Assembly: GCA_038093975.1 (NCBI GenBank) | Contig: JBBPTG010000034.1 | Span: 62,001 to 126,000, forward strand | Reading direction: 5' to 3' | Length of the DNA: 64,000 bases | From: Chalciporus piperatus | Lineage: Eukaryota > Basidiomycota > Agaricomycetes > Boletales > Boletaceae | Shown: positions 1 through 10,281 of the stretch, one piece after another | Layout: the number at the start of each line of letters is the position of its first letter | Numbering within the stretch: the first letter of the stretch is position 1 | Notes under the pieces: model-generated | Database searches by the model: none | What the model was told of the DNA's origin: nothing | What the model saw: only the letters and a program-made list of their open reading frames with translations | Translations under genes and position numbers: made by a program

Positions 1-208
1 TGAAAGAGAGATCGGAGAGACGATGGCGGAGGCTCACAAGCTCTCCAGAGGGCAATTCGAAAGGTCCACCAGTCCCGGTGCAGATCCAAAGTTCAACCCC
101 TTGGGGCCCGCCACCTTTCATGGCAACGAGCCGTCGAGGGGTGCTAAGATAGATGCGGAGATCATGGCCGAAGAAAGAGAGGAACTGCACAGAAAGGGAA
201 AGGCGTGA
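1..208 (+). CDS. 3' end of an unrecognised gene, 5' incomplete
   Basis: The reading frame is open from the left edge of the window to a stop at 206-208, so this is probably the last exon of a gene that begins outside. A methionine at 23 is available as a start but nothing shows that it is used. The product tail is charged and hydrophilic, with a segment reading NPLGPATFHGNEPSRG and a helical, Glu/Lys-rich end. I do not recognise the family. It converges with the GON7-like gene about 160 bp downstream. Confidence 0.4.
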   Translation, partial: EREIGETMAEAHKLSRGQFERSTSPGADPKFNPLGPATFHGNEPSRGAKIDAEIMAEEREELHRKGKA

Positions 209-366
209 TCTGGTACAAGCGACCTCGTCGGCGTGTATGATATTGGATGGTGACATTGTACTCTGAGCATGCATGTTGTATAGTATACTACCCAGTTTTG
301 TCAACGACAGTCACACATTGGTTGATATTGGTGCAGACATACCTCGGTGCAATACCTAAGTCGTAT

Positions 367-663
367 CTAAAGATACCCCTCTTCTTCCTCTTCGTCCTCC
401 GCTCGGGCTGCCTTGGCTGCTTTCTCTTTCCCAAGCTCAGAGTTCCCCGCTGCATCTCTCCACGCCGTCAGTTCCTCCCCCATCTTTTCACGAGCGGCGG
501 CAACGGACTTGCGCAACGCAGCGTAATACTCTTCCCCATTGCTCCCCTTTTCAGACTCGACCGCAAACGACTGAGAGCTAGTTGGCGCGAGCGATGACGG
601 AGGTGTGATCCCCTCCGGTGGACACAGAGCGTATGACACTGTCAACGATGTCTTTCCAGCCAT
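367..663 (-). CDS. GON7: GON7-like subunit of the EKC/KEOPS complex
   Basis: A single-exon 98-residue protein. It begins with a short beta-like stretch (TSLTVSYALCPPEG), continues with a low-complexity Ser/Pro linker, then a helix containing YYAALRKSVAAAREKMGEEL, and ends in an acidic tail. This order and the helix pattern match the fungal Gon7 family, the small subunit of the EKC/KEOPS complex that makes the t6A modification of ANN-decoding tRNAs and affects telomeres and transcription. The family is short and poorly conserved, so the assignment rests on length, layout and helix pattern. It could be another small acidic protein. Confidence 0.6.
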   Translation of the reverse strand: MAGKTSLTVSYALCPPEGITPPSSLAPTSSQSFAVESEKGSNGEEYYAALRKSVAAAREKMGEELTAWRDAAGNSELGKEKAAKAARAEDEEEEEGYL

Positions 664-1102
664 GATGGTTTCAACTATAGCCGTACACGAGTGGCGGATC
701 TGATCTTATCTTATCCCGCCAACGTGCGTTCCTTTATCTCCGACCTGGACGTTAAAAAACCGATCTCGGTCCCTCCGTTCGTCTCTCTTACGTCTCACCA
801 CACACCACAGCCCACGATGGCGGTCCTTGTTCAATAACAACGCAGGCTCGTCAAGCATAAACTCTTGAGCCTGCGTTGTAACAAGTCTCTATCTATCTGC
901 GTACTTAGACATTTTCACTCTCGCTGCTTCTATCCGTTTTATCTTGGGTCGCTCTGACGGGGACATCTGAAGACTGCTAACTAAAACATAGAACATACCC
1001 AATAGACTCTGCACGAGCATAGAACGAGGATAAACCTCACTAGAATTATAGACATCATCCCGGTGACGATTCCATTCCACCGCCGAACTCACCACAAAAC
1101 GA

Positions 1103-2419
1103 ATGATTCACCCTCTCTCGCCTACCACCGCCCTTCCGGCTCTCGCTTATCTCCAGTTTCACGACGCCGCGCATCTCAAGGAAACACTCCGAGCACTCCG
1201 AGAGTTGTATATCCCACTGGACTCTGGACCGACGTCGTTTTCGAACGCGGTGCCTGTGCTCAAACAGTCACTTTCCATTGCTGTACCAGCACCCCCACCA
1301 AAACGAACTGCTCGCCTTGTTCATCATGACGGCGTCCCGGACTCTGGTTACGCGTCCTGCGAGGAAGACGACTACGGCGATGACGAATATGAAAACGAAA
1401 ACGGGGACAGCACGGGGAACGAAGAGAAAGACGATCCCGACTCGGAGACGGAAGCACTTGACATACTCCGCTTAGACGAGATCGAGCGCGGTTACGCCAT
1501 CAACTGGCTAACAGGACTCGTAAAACGAGGAGATGGATGGGTATCTGGGACAGACTGTTCTCCCGAGGAAGAGGAAGAGCGCACGACGGTGATCGAGAAC
1601 GCGTCCGGACTGCTTGCACGCTTTGCGGGAAATGATGAACCCGAGGAAGCACTCACCCGCACCTTCCGCTTCCCATTCCGTCCTGACGCAGGCGAAAGCA
1701 ACGATACCTCTCCGATCACTATCGAGATGAACGATGCACCCGTCGACGGGAGCGATCACACCGCTGTCGGTCTACAAAGCTGGGGCAGCGCCATCGTCCT
1801 CGCCAAACGCATATGTGCCAATCCGGAGCGATACCTCGCCCTTGGTGCTCCCCCCAACACGCATACACACGGTCTGCGCATCCTCGAGCTCGGTGCGGGG
1901 ACAGGCATGCTGAGCATCGCAGCTGTCAAACTCCTTGCCCGACTCCAAGTTGATGCATCCATCATTGCCACGGACTATCATCCATCTGTGCTGGCGAACC
2001 TAGCGCACAACGTACGCGTCAATCTCCCCGCCAGACACTCTATCACCGTGGAGGCGCTCGACTGGGGCGCCCCGCCCGAGCTCACGGACTCGGAGTTGTA
2101 CGACGTCGTACTCGCCGCGGATGTTATCTACGATCCGCAGCACGCGTCGTGGATCAGGGATTGTGTCGCTCAGACGATGCGAAAGGATGGGGTGTTTTGG
2201 TTGATCATGCCTTTGCGCGCTGTTGGGCGGCACGAGGGACTTTGGAAGATGGTGGCGGAGGCGTTTCCTGAGGTCGGTGTGGACGTGGGGATTGGCGATG
2301 GGCATGGGCATGGGGAAGGAACACTTGTGGTGGTGCATCGCGAGGAAGTGGACAAGTTAGATGGGGTTGGGAGGGCCGATGAGGGTGGGTATATGTTGTT
2401 TGAGATTCGGTGGGTATAG
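1103..2419 (+). CDS. Class I SAM-dependent protein-lysine methyltransferase, EFM2-like
   Basis: An uninterrupted 438-residue frame, unusual here because it has no intron. The C-terminal half is a Methyltransf_16 fold: WGSAIVLAKRI before the core, the SAM-binding motif I as LELGAGTGMLSIAA, an acidic motif II in ATDYHPSVL, and the post-II segment DVVLAADVIYDPQH. The N-terminal third is an acidic low-complexity region around residues 75-115, then a helical part. Within this family the N-terminal extension and total length fit fungal EFM2-type enzymes, which methylate lysines of translation elongation factors. The substrate here is inferred, not shown. The start is the first ATG of the frame and lies in an upstream region free of other frames. 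Confidence 0.75.
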   Translation: MIHPLSPTTALPALAYLQFHDAAHLKETLRALRELYIPLDSGPTSFSNAVPVLKQSLSIAVPAPPPKRTARLVHHDGVPDSGYASCEEDDYGDDEYENENGDSTGNEEKDDPDSETEALDILRLDEIERGYAINWLTGLVKRGDGWVSGTDCSPEEEEERTTVIENASGLLARFAGNDEPEEALTRTFRFPFRPDAGESNDTSPITIEMNDAPVDGSDHTAVGLQSWGSAIVLAKRICANPERYLALGAPPNTHTHGLRILELGAGTGMLSIAAVKLLARLQVDASIIATDYHPSVLANLAHNVRVNLPARHSITVEALDWGAPPELTDSELYDVVLAADVIYDPQHASWIRDCVAQTMRKDGVFWLIMPLRAVGRHEGLWKMVAEAFPEVGVDVGIGDGHGHGEGTLVVVHREEVDKLDGVGRADEGGYMLFEIRWV

Positions 2420-2576
2420 TCGGATGTTTGCTCGATCTATGATGGAGGTAGTGTTAAAATAGTATCCGAGTGTTTTTCAGATACTCGGAAGGACAAAATG
2501 CGAATGAGTTGACATTGCAATGCATGATCGGTCTAGATGGAACTACACACAGCGCTCCGAATACTTCGAGGGCCGA

Positions 2577-4742
2577 TCACCACTCAGGACTGTCTTTCCC
2601 TTCGAGCATCTGCAACAATTCTGTCGCACAAGGTCTCTGGCTCTCGTTTTTATCCCAACATTGGAGCATGATCGCCCAAAGACGATCATCGAGACCTCTT
2701 GCGACACTGTTTGGGTCTTGTGGTCTAGCTGGTTTTTTACCTAGACTCGCCTTGAGAATGACTTGATGGGAAGCACGGACCGTGGCCCAAGGTTTGTCGT
2801 GCGTCATGAGCTGAACGAGGGGGGCCTCAATCAGAGCCTATTTCAAAAAAAAAATAGGGAGGGAGTCGGCGTACCTCCAAGATAGTCATACCGAATGAAT
2901 AGATGTCACTGGATGTGGTGAGGCTACCCTCCTCTGAAGATAACTCGGGTGCCATCCACCTCGCAAAGTCCTGACTTTTAAAGGCGTAATCAAAGATCAG
3001 CGTTGATCGTGACCGCGAACACGAACAGAAATAAGAAGAAGAAACATACTCACCCGACAGTATGTGAGATGGCAACACCTTGTGCATCTTGTATGACCTA
3101 ACATTCGTCAATTGTCAATTGTCTGCACTCGACAGAAGATGCCTGAAACATACTCGCGCGAAACCAAAGTTTGCAAGCAGTGGATTGCCTGACCCATCAA
3201 TGACGACATTACTCTGAAGGTAGTTAAGGGACTGGCTCGAGTATCTACAACCGACCGAGTCACTTACGCCTCTTATTTCCCCGTGAATAATCGCAGGCTC
3301 CATGGTGTGCAGAACGCAGATGCCTGCACAGATGCCTCGAATCTGTGGCGGATCATATAGATCTAGTCAGTGTCAAGCAAGGCTAACGGAGGCCTAGGAC
3401 TGACCAAAGCAAGATGGTCCGTTTGGGGGACTCGCTTTACATATTCGTCGGCCGTGCCGTTTTCTGGCCATGGACTGACAACGTAGCTATCGCAAATATC
3501 ATCAGCCTGGTCTCTCGCCACAAGGAAAAGGAAACGAGACTCACGGGAAATGCCCTCCATCATCCTGGCTAAACCCATAGAGCGGCAGAATACGATTCCC
3601 TTGATCGACATCCCACACCCTCTTCCAAACTTCAACCTCGCGTTCGAATCGCTAAACAACAAGTTACGTAGTACGCACTGATCTGCGATAATTAGATTGC
3701 ACCGATAACTCACTTTTAATGTTTTCGGAGTGGCGTGCACAGTACGCAGCATCTTAATGGCGACTTTTTGAGAATTCAGATATAGTCCCTCCCAAACGTC
3801 CACAGACGCCGTTCGATAAACTGGCTCTCCGATTCGTTGTATCTCGCCTTGAAACCTTAGACGCATGGTTGGAAGTAAGTGCTTGGTAGACACCTGGATA
3901 TCGTAAAGGTTGTTTCCGAGTCCCGGGGTATCTTTCGCAGAGTCGATTGGTAGCATCTGTAGTCGGATTCATTGGATTGAGGTAATGCCAGCAGCACGTG
4001 AAGATTATTTGCTCACCTCTTGCATCTTTCCCATCAGCATGACTGTCTCATCACCAGGCAGTTGTTTCGCCATATCAACAATCGACAGTTTATTCGTGAT
4101 ATTAGAGAGGAAGTCCATTATTTCCTTATGGTCACGATCAGCCCTCTTCTCAGAGTCGGACTGCCAAGCTGCACCATCCATCGCAAAGGAAAGCTACGCA
4201 AAGTGAGTCAGCACGGAAGGAAACGCTCAATTATGCTCCACATACCTGAAGTCTGTCTATGCTACCTTGAATCTTTTGGTAACAATCTTGGATAACGCCC
4301 ATCAAGGCGCGTTGCTTGAGGAACAGCTCCAGTCGGTTTTTCGAGCACCATATCTTGATGAGAGAGACGACGCTCTGGAGTGTGCTGGAAGCTAAACATC
4401 AGAATCGACATGCAAATGGACATGAAGAAAACTAACCTTTCAGCATCAGCGACTAACTTCCATTGTTCCGCCGGAACAATTTCGCCCTTCTGTCGTATGA
4501 TATTCAAGAAGCCAACACATCGTTCCTGTAATTGAGTCAGGGCACATCTGACTTGCGATGATGAGTGCCAGGCCTAGACATCCAGGAACAACGTACTTGT
4601 TCGCATGAGCTTGGTCAATCATGGCGATAAGCGTAGCAACTAAATTGACTGCTGGCGCCAACCAGGGAACGGGTGCGAATTGGACGATCACCTGGGAAGC
4701 CCCCACACATACTGAGGCGACTTGTGAGATGGCCGATGTCAT
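2577..4742 (-). CDS. MLKL-like helical-bundle domain fused to a pseudokinase
   Basis: Twelve exons give 514 residues: 4742-4597, 4547-4437, 4384-4246, 4193-4017, 3956-3714, 3651-3545, 3486-3405, 3342-3268, 3213-3154, 3097-3054, 2974-2875, 2837-2577. All phases agree. Residues 1 to about 175 form helices like the MLKL N-terminal/Cbl-N-like bundle of fungal proteins, including FAPVPWLAPAVNLVATLIA and paired long helices. Residues about 225-510 form a kinase fold with the VAIK lysine (K259), RWMAPEL and DIYSFG. Three catalytic elements are altered: no GxGxxG loop (GEPVYRTASV), HRD replaced by HGE (355-357), and DFG replaced by NFG (375-377). It is therefore a predicted pseudokinase, as animal MLKL is. 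By family analogy it may be a membrane-acting cell-death or immune-like signalling protein. The shortest intron (37 nt, 2874-2838) is the least certain. Confidence 0.85.
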
Positions 4743-5727
4743 GGTAGCGTTGAATGGCGGTTGTAATGATGCAGAGTGGGGTTCAGGGTTCGAGGGCAGT
4801 TAGGCGCTTCATCACGATTGTACGCTTGCTACTTATAGCTGGTCTTTTGGCTCTTCCTGTGAATTTATTATGGCAGTGAGCGGCTATTGTGCTGAATAGG
4901 GAAAAAATGGTGGATAGGATACTTTGAGCACAAAGCAGTGACGAAAGTCTCCTCGAACGAACAAGAGACCTACATTGCCACCTTGGCACTCGAACTTGAA
5001 AGATCAAGACGCAACCGTCACGTTGTACAACGCTTGATGTACATTTCCCTCGGAGACAGAGGTAATGCTTGAAACGCAGAGCGAAACAAGAAAGAAAAGA
5101 CAAGGAAAATTGAATACAATACGGGGACCAGCAAATTGAAACACTTACCATAAACTCGAGGAAAGGACATCCTCTGGGCAGTCTGGTCTTGTCTTGTCTT
5201 GGCAGAGACACTGGAGCTCACTGGAGTCGTTTTATTGCAAGACACTCTCAACTCCAAAACCATGCATCCGCTGGAACAGACTCATGAGTCATCAAGCAGC
5301 CAAAGACCTGCTCGGGAAACGTCGCGTGGTTCCACGGCGGAACTTGCGTCCCGGTCTCTGCTTTACGTTTTCCGGCGGGTGGGCTGCTCAGCGTGGTTGG
5401 AATGAACTTGGAACTTAAGAAGTAGTAACGGTGGCAGTGGGGTATGACAACATATTGACGGAAGAGTGCGAGGGATTACCATCGCACTAACTACGGAATT
5501 GAATAACTGGAAATAAAGTCCGCGAGCTCGTCTGGGAGAGCAACTTGTTTCGAGGATGAAAGTAAGAAGATGACTTTCATAGGATGTGCTGGACCCCCAG
5601 ATCAACTGGCACATCGCGGAGCGGTGGATAAATCAACTATATTGGCTTGGGCTGAGTGGCGATAATCTCAAAAACATCGGATCCGGACACATCGGTCAGT
5701 CAAGCTACCATACACTTTCAACGACGG
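4743..5727. other. Intergenic stretch without a supported gene
   Basis: It holds the promoter side of the pseudokinase gene and the downstream flank of carrier copy A. Several frames of 70-140 codons occur on both strands, but none has a recognisable domain, a consistent exon structure or conserved residues. The last 40 bases (from about 5690) belong to the duplicated carrier unit, since the same sequence lies downstream of copy B. Confidence 0.6.
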
Positions 5728-7290
5728 TCACAACTTGAACCTCCCGTCCATCAAAACTCTTCCGAGTGACGTCAAGAATGTGAACCACCATACACGATAG
5801 ATGGTGTCGCATCCTTCCTCGGTCACGATAGACCTAATGCAATTGCAGAGACCCGTATACGCTGGCTGCTCAGTCTGAGTGCGGAGCCTGTTTGTTGGCA
5901 CCGTTATCAGCGATCAGCACCTGGTGGTATAAATCAAGGGAATGGAAACCATTCCACCCACCTAACGACTGGAGGCTTTCCAGTAGCCAAAACCTCTTCA
6001 CCCATGACGCGTTCGCTCGGGATATCAGCCGAGTCATCTGGCAACACAATGGCCTGCTCTTCACGGCGTTGAGTAGCCAATCGGACCGAGGCCACTTGGA
6101 GTGGCGTAAGGAGCAATGAGTCCAACACTGCGAGACCTATCTTTGCAATGACTCGACTAGATATGGTGTGGTTGATGATCATGAAAATGCCCACTTCTGG
6201 GAGGTGACGTGAAATTAATTTGTGAAGGAACGGGACGACGATGAATTGCCATGCTCGTTCGAGAGCGAAGACAAGGACCAGTCCGGGGGTAAGATAGAGG
6301 AGCCATGGACGGCGACGCTCGGAGGGAGAGAGTGTAGCACGGATGCCACGACGGAGGTTGAAGAAGGGTAAGAGTTCTGCGACGGTAATGGATCTTTCGA
6401 GAGAGATCAGGTGAAGTGAAGATCGGATAGTACGAGTATGTTCACTTGGTAAGTAACGGGAGGGTTCTGATAAACGGGGCGACGTACCGAATGAAGAAGA
6501 CGGAGAACGGGACATCAAAGAGAATCAGCAGAACGTAGCCAATTATGGTGCGCGGCACTGGATGGAGGTGTATAGATTTCCAGGAACCGCCGGTGAGCCA
6601 GAACAAGGCAGAGAAGGCCAGAGCAAGGAAAACCAAAAGAACTGTCCCAGGTTGGTATGAGCTACAACTTGAAGAGGTAGAGAAAGAAAGCGCGAATGCG
6701 AGCACAGACCTATTCCTCTGAATAACCCTCTCCATCCCTGTGATCGATGATCAGGTTCATCGGGCAACGTGCGTGAACGTGAATCCAACAACGTACCTCC
6801 ATTCTGATCACTCTCTTCAGCATGCGCCAAAAGCTGACGCCCATCACTTCTCTGTTATCCTCTGCATCGGGATTCTCTTCCTTGGGGGCGTACTGAGCAC
6901 GAACACGGACGATGTTTCCCAAGAATGCCGCTTCCACCGCCAAAGCGGAGCCAGTGACGGCGACAGTCTTTAACAACTTGAGAGGTTGCATAGGAGTATC
7001 AGTTCCTATCAGTAGACAATATCTCGGGGATATAGATGGGACCACGACTCGTAGGAATCGAGGAATCGATGACCGTATTTATGGCTACGAGGCGGTCAGG
7101 ACAAGCCGAAGGATTCTAGGTACGAACAGGTACGAACATCGCTGTTCTTTAAAAACACCGTACTTAGGTCCGTAGCAGTCCGTAGCTGGCGTAGCATCAT
7201 GAAAAGCGTAGACGTGGCCGCATGCTGGCATGGTCGGATCTTACGTGTCGCCCCCTGTGACCATGGGTCCGGAACCAAAGTCAACGCCTT
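5690..7290. repeat. Tandem duplication unit, copy A
   Basis: The sequence here is repeated at about 8380-9880 in the same orientation. The match covers the 3' flank, all five exons and four introns of the carrier gene, and about 250 bp upstream. Copy A carries roughly 100 extra bases upstream (about 7125-7220) that copy B lacks. Most exon stretches are nearly identical, so the duplication is fairly recent. Confidence 0.85.
5728..6991 (-). CDS. Divergent mitochondrial-carrier-like (SLC25) protein, copy A
   Basis: Five exons (6991-6797, 6737-6710, 6641-6488, 6393-5962, 5887-5728) give 322 residues, the usual size of a mitochondrial carrier. Carrier-repeat features are visible: GWRGLFRGI after the first matrix-loop helix, the hydrophobic LTPLQVASVRLA near the start of the third repeat, and YTGLFNCIRSIVTEEG-like text in its loop (here YTGLCNCIRSIVTEEG). 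The PX[DE]XX[KR] signatures are weak, with Gln or Ala where Asp/Glu is usual, so it is a divergent member and its substrate cannot be inferred. It would act in a mitochondrial or other organelle membrane. The start is the ATG conserved with copy B (MQPLKLLKT); an upstream ATG at 7045 is not shared. It is about 90% alike to copy B. Confidence 0.72.
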
Positions 7291-7689
7291 ATGCTCATGT
7301 GTCTCACCTTCCGTCAGGTAAAAAGCCTCCGGGATGACGCTTTGGGATCACTAGCCTGTATGTACAGGACAGAAAACGAGGCAGACAAAGACATGGTGAG
7401 TCTTGTGAGACATGCCAAGCTCCACACATAGGGCAGAGCAACTCCTTCCAAATCCATGAGTCACTAACTCAGATCCGTGTGTCGTCGCTGATGGTGTCGT
7501 CGCACCAGTAGGCAGCATGAAAGGCCTCAACATGAATTTGATGAGTATTCTTTCTATCACTGTCAGAAGCGCTATGATCCGCGCCACTTGCGCCAGGGCG
7601 GAGGGCGTACACCACTGGCATGCATGACCGTCACATCAATGACCATGGTATTATGTTACGTTTTGCGAAGCGTTCTGTGGAACCAAGTC

Positions 7690-8363
7690 AACAACGTAGA
7701 CCACCTTAATACGACGATCCAAAGCACTCGAAGGTTCTGGACACTTTGATGAAACAGATTCACCACGCTCGGCGTTGAACGAGCCAGTGTTGCCTAATAC
7801 GAGCGAATCCGTCCTTGGTGTCGATAGCAGGATGAAAGAAACACGAAGGAAACGAACCGATGCAGTTGAACATACCAGTGTAAGCGGGCTGCTCAGAGGC
7901 AGCGCGGAGCCTGCTCGTCGTGATCAGCGATCGGCACAAGGGAAAAGCAGGAGAAAATATTCTGCTAACCTGACGACTGCAACCTTATAGGCGGAATCTC
8001 TGGAACGCCTTCGCTTGGGACGGCAGTAAATTGGTCCTCAGTCAACCTAATAGCCGGCTCTTCGAAACACTGAACTGCCAACGAATCTTGACCACTTGTA
8101 AGAAATGTCATGAGAGTCCAAGTAGGCACATTGTGGGTGATAGCCGATTCCGGAACGTGACGCCCAAATAAATTGAAGAGAACCGGGATGAGGCGGTTGA
8201 TCCACGCCCGTTCAAGAGCGATAACAAGGAAGGGACCGGGGGTAAGGTAGAGGAGCCATGGTCGGCTTCGTTCGGTGGGGAGAGAAGGGCACAGATGGAA
8301 CGACAGAGACTGAAGAAAGGCAATAATCCCGGAACGATGATGGACCATTTGACCAAGGGTCAT
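7690..8363 (-). pseudogene. Decayed middle copy of the carrier-like gene
   Basis: This segment lies between copies A and B in the same orientation. It matches their fourth exon (RPWLLYLTPG...LVIALERAW) and the start of the fifth exon (SEQPAYTGMFNCI). One base is missing at about 8270 relative to copies A and B, which shifts the frame between the LLPFFSLCRS part and the RPWLLYLTPG part. The first three exons are absent, and the last exon shows in-frame stops near 7710. It is more diverged than A and B are from each other, so it is an older copy. No function is expected. Confidence 0.75.
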
Positions 8364-8379
8364 ATCAATTTCTCAAAAA

Positions 8380-9880
8380 CGTCCGGACACATCGGTCAGT
8401 GAAGCTACCGTACACTTTCAATGACCCAACTGGAGGTTCCCGTCCACAAAAAGTCTTCCGAGTGACGTCAAGAATGTGAACCACCATACACGATAGATGG
8501 TGTCACATCCTTCCTCGGTCACGATAGACCTAATGCAATTAAAGAGACCCGTATACGCTGGCTGCTCGGTCTGAGTGCGGAGCCTGTTCGTTGGCACCGT
8601 TATCATCGATCAGCACCTGGCGGTAAGTCAACGGAATGGAAACTATTCCACCCACCTAACGACCGGAGGCTTTCCAGTAGCCAAAACTTCTTCACCTTCC
8701 GTGACGCGTTCGCTCGGGATATCACCCGAATCATCTGGCAACACTATGACCTGCTCTTCACGGCGTTGAACAGCCAATCGGACCGTGGCCACTTGAAGCG
8801 GCGTAAGGAGCAATGAGTGAAACATTGCGAGGCCAATCTTTGAAATAACTTGGATAGACGTGTGGTTGGTGATCACCAAGATGCTCACGCCCGGGACGAC
8901 GATATATTCCAATGCTCGTTCGAGAGCGATGACAAGGACCAGTCCGGGGGTAAGATAGAGGAGCCATGGACGGCGACGCTCGGAGGGAGAGAGTGTAGCA
9001 CGGATGCCACGACGGAGGTTGAAGAAGGGTAAGAGCTCTGCGACGGTAATGGACCTTTCGAGAGAGATGAGGTGACGATCGGATCGGATAGTACGTTCAC
9101 TTGGTAAGTAACGGGAGGGTTCTGATAAACGGGGCGACGTACCGAATGAAGAAGACGGTGAACGGGACATCAAAGAGAATCAGCAGAACGTAGCCAACTA
9201 TGGTGCGCAGCACTGGATCGATGAAGTCTATAGCTTGCCAAGGAGCTTGCCAGGGACCGCTGATGAGCCGGAACAAGGCAGAGAAAGTTAGAGCAAGGAA
9301 AACCAAAAGAACTGTTCCAAGTTCGTATGAGCTACAAGAGGTGGAGAAAGAATGCGTGAATGCGAGCACAGACCTATTCCTCTGAATAATCCTCTCCATC
9401 CCTATGATCGATGATCAGGTTCATCGGGCAATTGACCTGGGCGAATGGAACAACGTACCTCCGTTCTGATCACTCTCTTCAGCATGCGGCAAAAGCTGAC
9501 GCCCATCACTTCTCTGTTATCCTCTGCATCGGGATTCTCTTCCTTGGGGGCGTACTGAGCACGAACACGGACGACGTTTCCGAAGAATACCGTTTCCACC
9601 GCTAAAGGAAAGCCAGCGATAGCGATGGTCTTTAACAACTCGAGAGGTTGCATAGGAGTATCGATTCCTATCAATTCAGAATATCTCGACGATATAGATG
9701 GGCGAGCACGACTCGTAGGAATCGAGGAAACGATGACTGTACTTTACGAGGTGGTCAGGACAAGCCGAACGATTCCAGGTACGACGTGGCATGGTCAGAT
9801 CTTACGTGTCACCCCTCCCCGCATTTGACAGACCTGCCAGGCATGGTGTGACCATGAGTCCGGGACCAAAGTCAACGCCA
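8380..9880. repeat. Tandem duplication unit, copy B
   Basis: This is the partner of the unit at 5690-7290, in direct orientation about 2.7 kb away. The 3' flank with the shared TCCGGACACATCGGTCAGT stretch and the upstream block through the GTCCGG/CAAAGTCAACGCC region are both included. Confidence 0.85.
8418..9653 (-). CDS. Divergent mitochondrial-carrier-like (SLC25) protein, copy B
   Basis: Five exons (9653-9459, 9401-9374, 9311-9143, 9054-8656, 8583-8418) give 318 residues and keep the exon phases of copy A. Differences from A include five extra residues in exon 3 (a small PWQA repeat), eleven fewer in exon 4, and a different C-terminus (GRLFVDGNLQLGH against GRVLMDGRFKL). Both copies keep full reading frames and splice sites, so both are probably functional. 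As in copy A, the carrier signatures are degenerate, so the transported compound is unknown. The start is the conserved ATG of MQPLELLKT; there is no in-frame ATG upstream of it. Confidence 0.72.
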
Positions 9881-10281
9881 GGGTATGATTGTAATATGGT
9901 AAAAGATGTGTTTGAGTTGTAGTCGTCCACGGTCCAACGGGAGGGACAAGAGAGTTCGGTCCGCAGTCCGAAGGTGCCACACTGAGTTCAACCCCACACA
10001 GCTCTCAGACTCCACCATCGATATCTCGGGGAGAGCTACCGTCGCTACTGCGAGTCTTACCTTCAAGTTAGTGTCAACCCAGGTATTTAGCTGCCACACT
10101 CTTGCAAATGCATACTTCAATACGATTCGGAATCTTGCCAGTTTGCCTGGGCCCTCGGACAATCAAGGCAAGGTAGGTAGTTTGGCCTGTCATCGACCCC
10201 GGAGAGCTGCTGGAACTTTGATCCTCTTTCTACCACCTCAAGCTAATACCCTCGCTTTCGGATTCACCTCCAACATCGCCC
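9881..10281. other. Intergenic, no gene seen
   Basis: About 400 bases between the duplicated carrier unit and the next gene. Overlapping frames of 96-127 codons on opposite strands have no recognisable features. It presumably holds the promoter of the gene starting at 10282. Confidence 0.5.
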
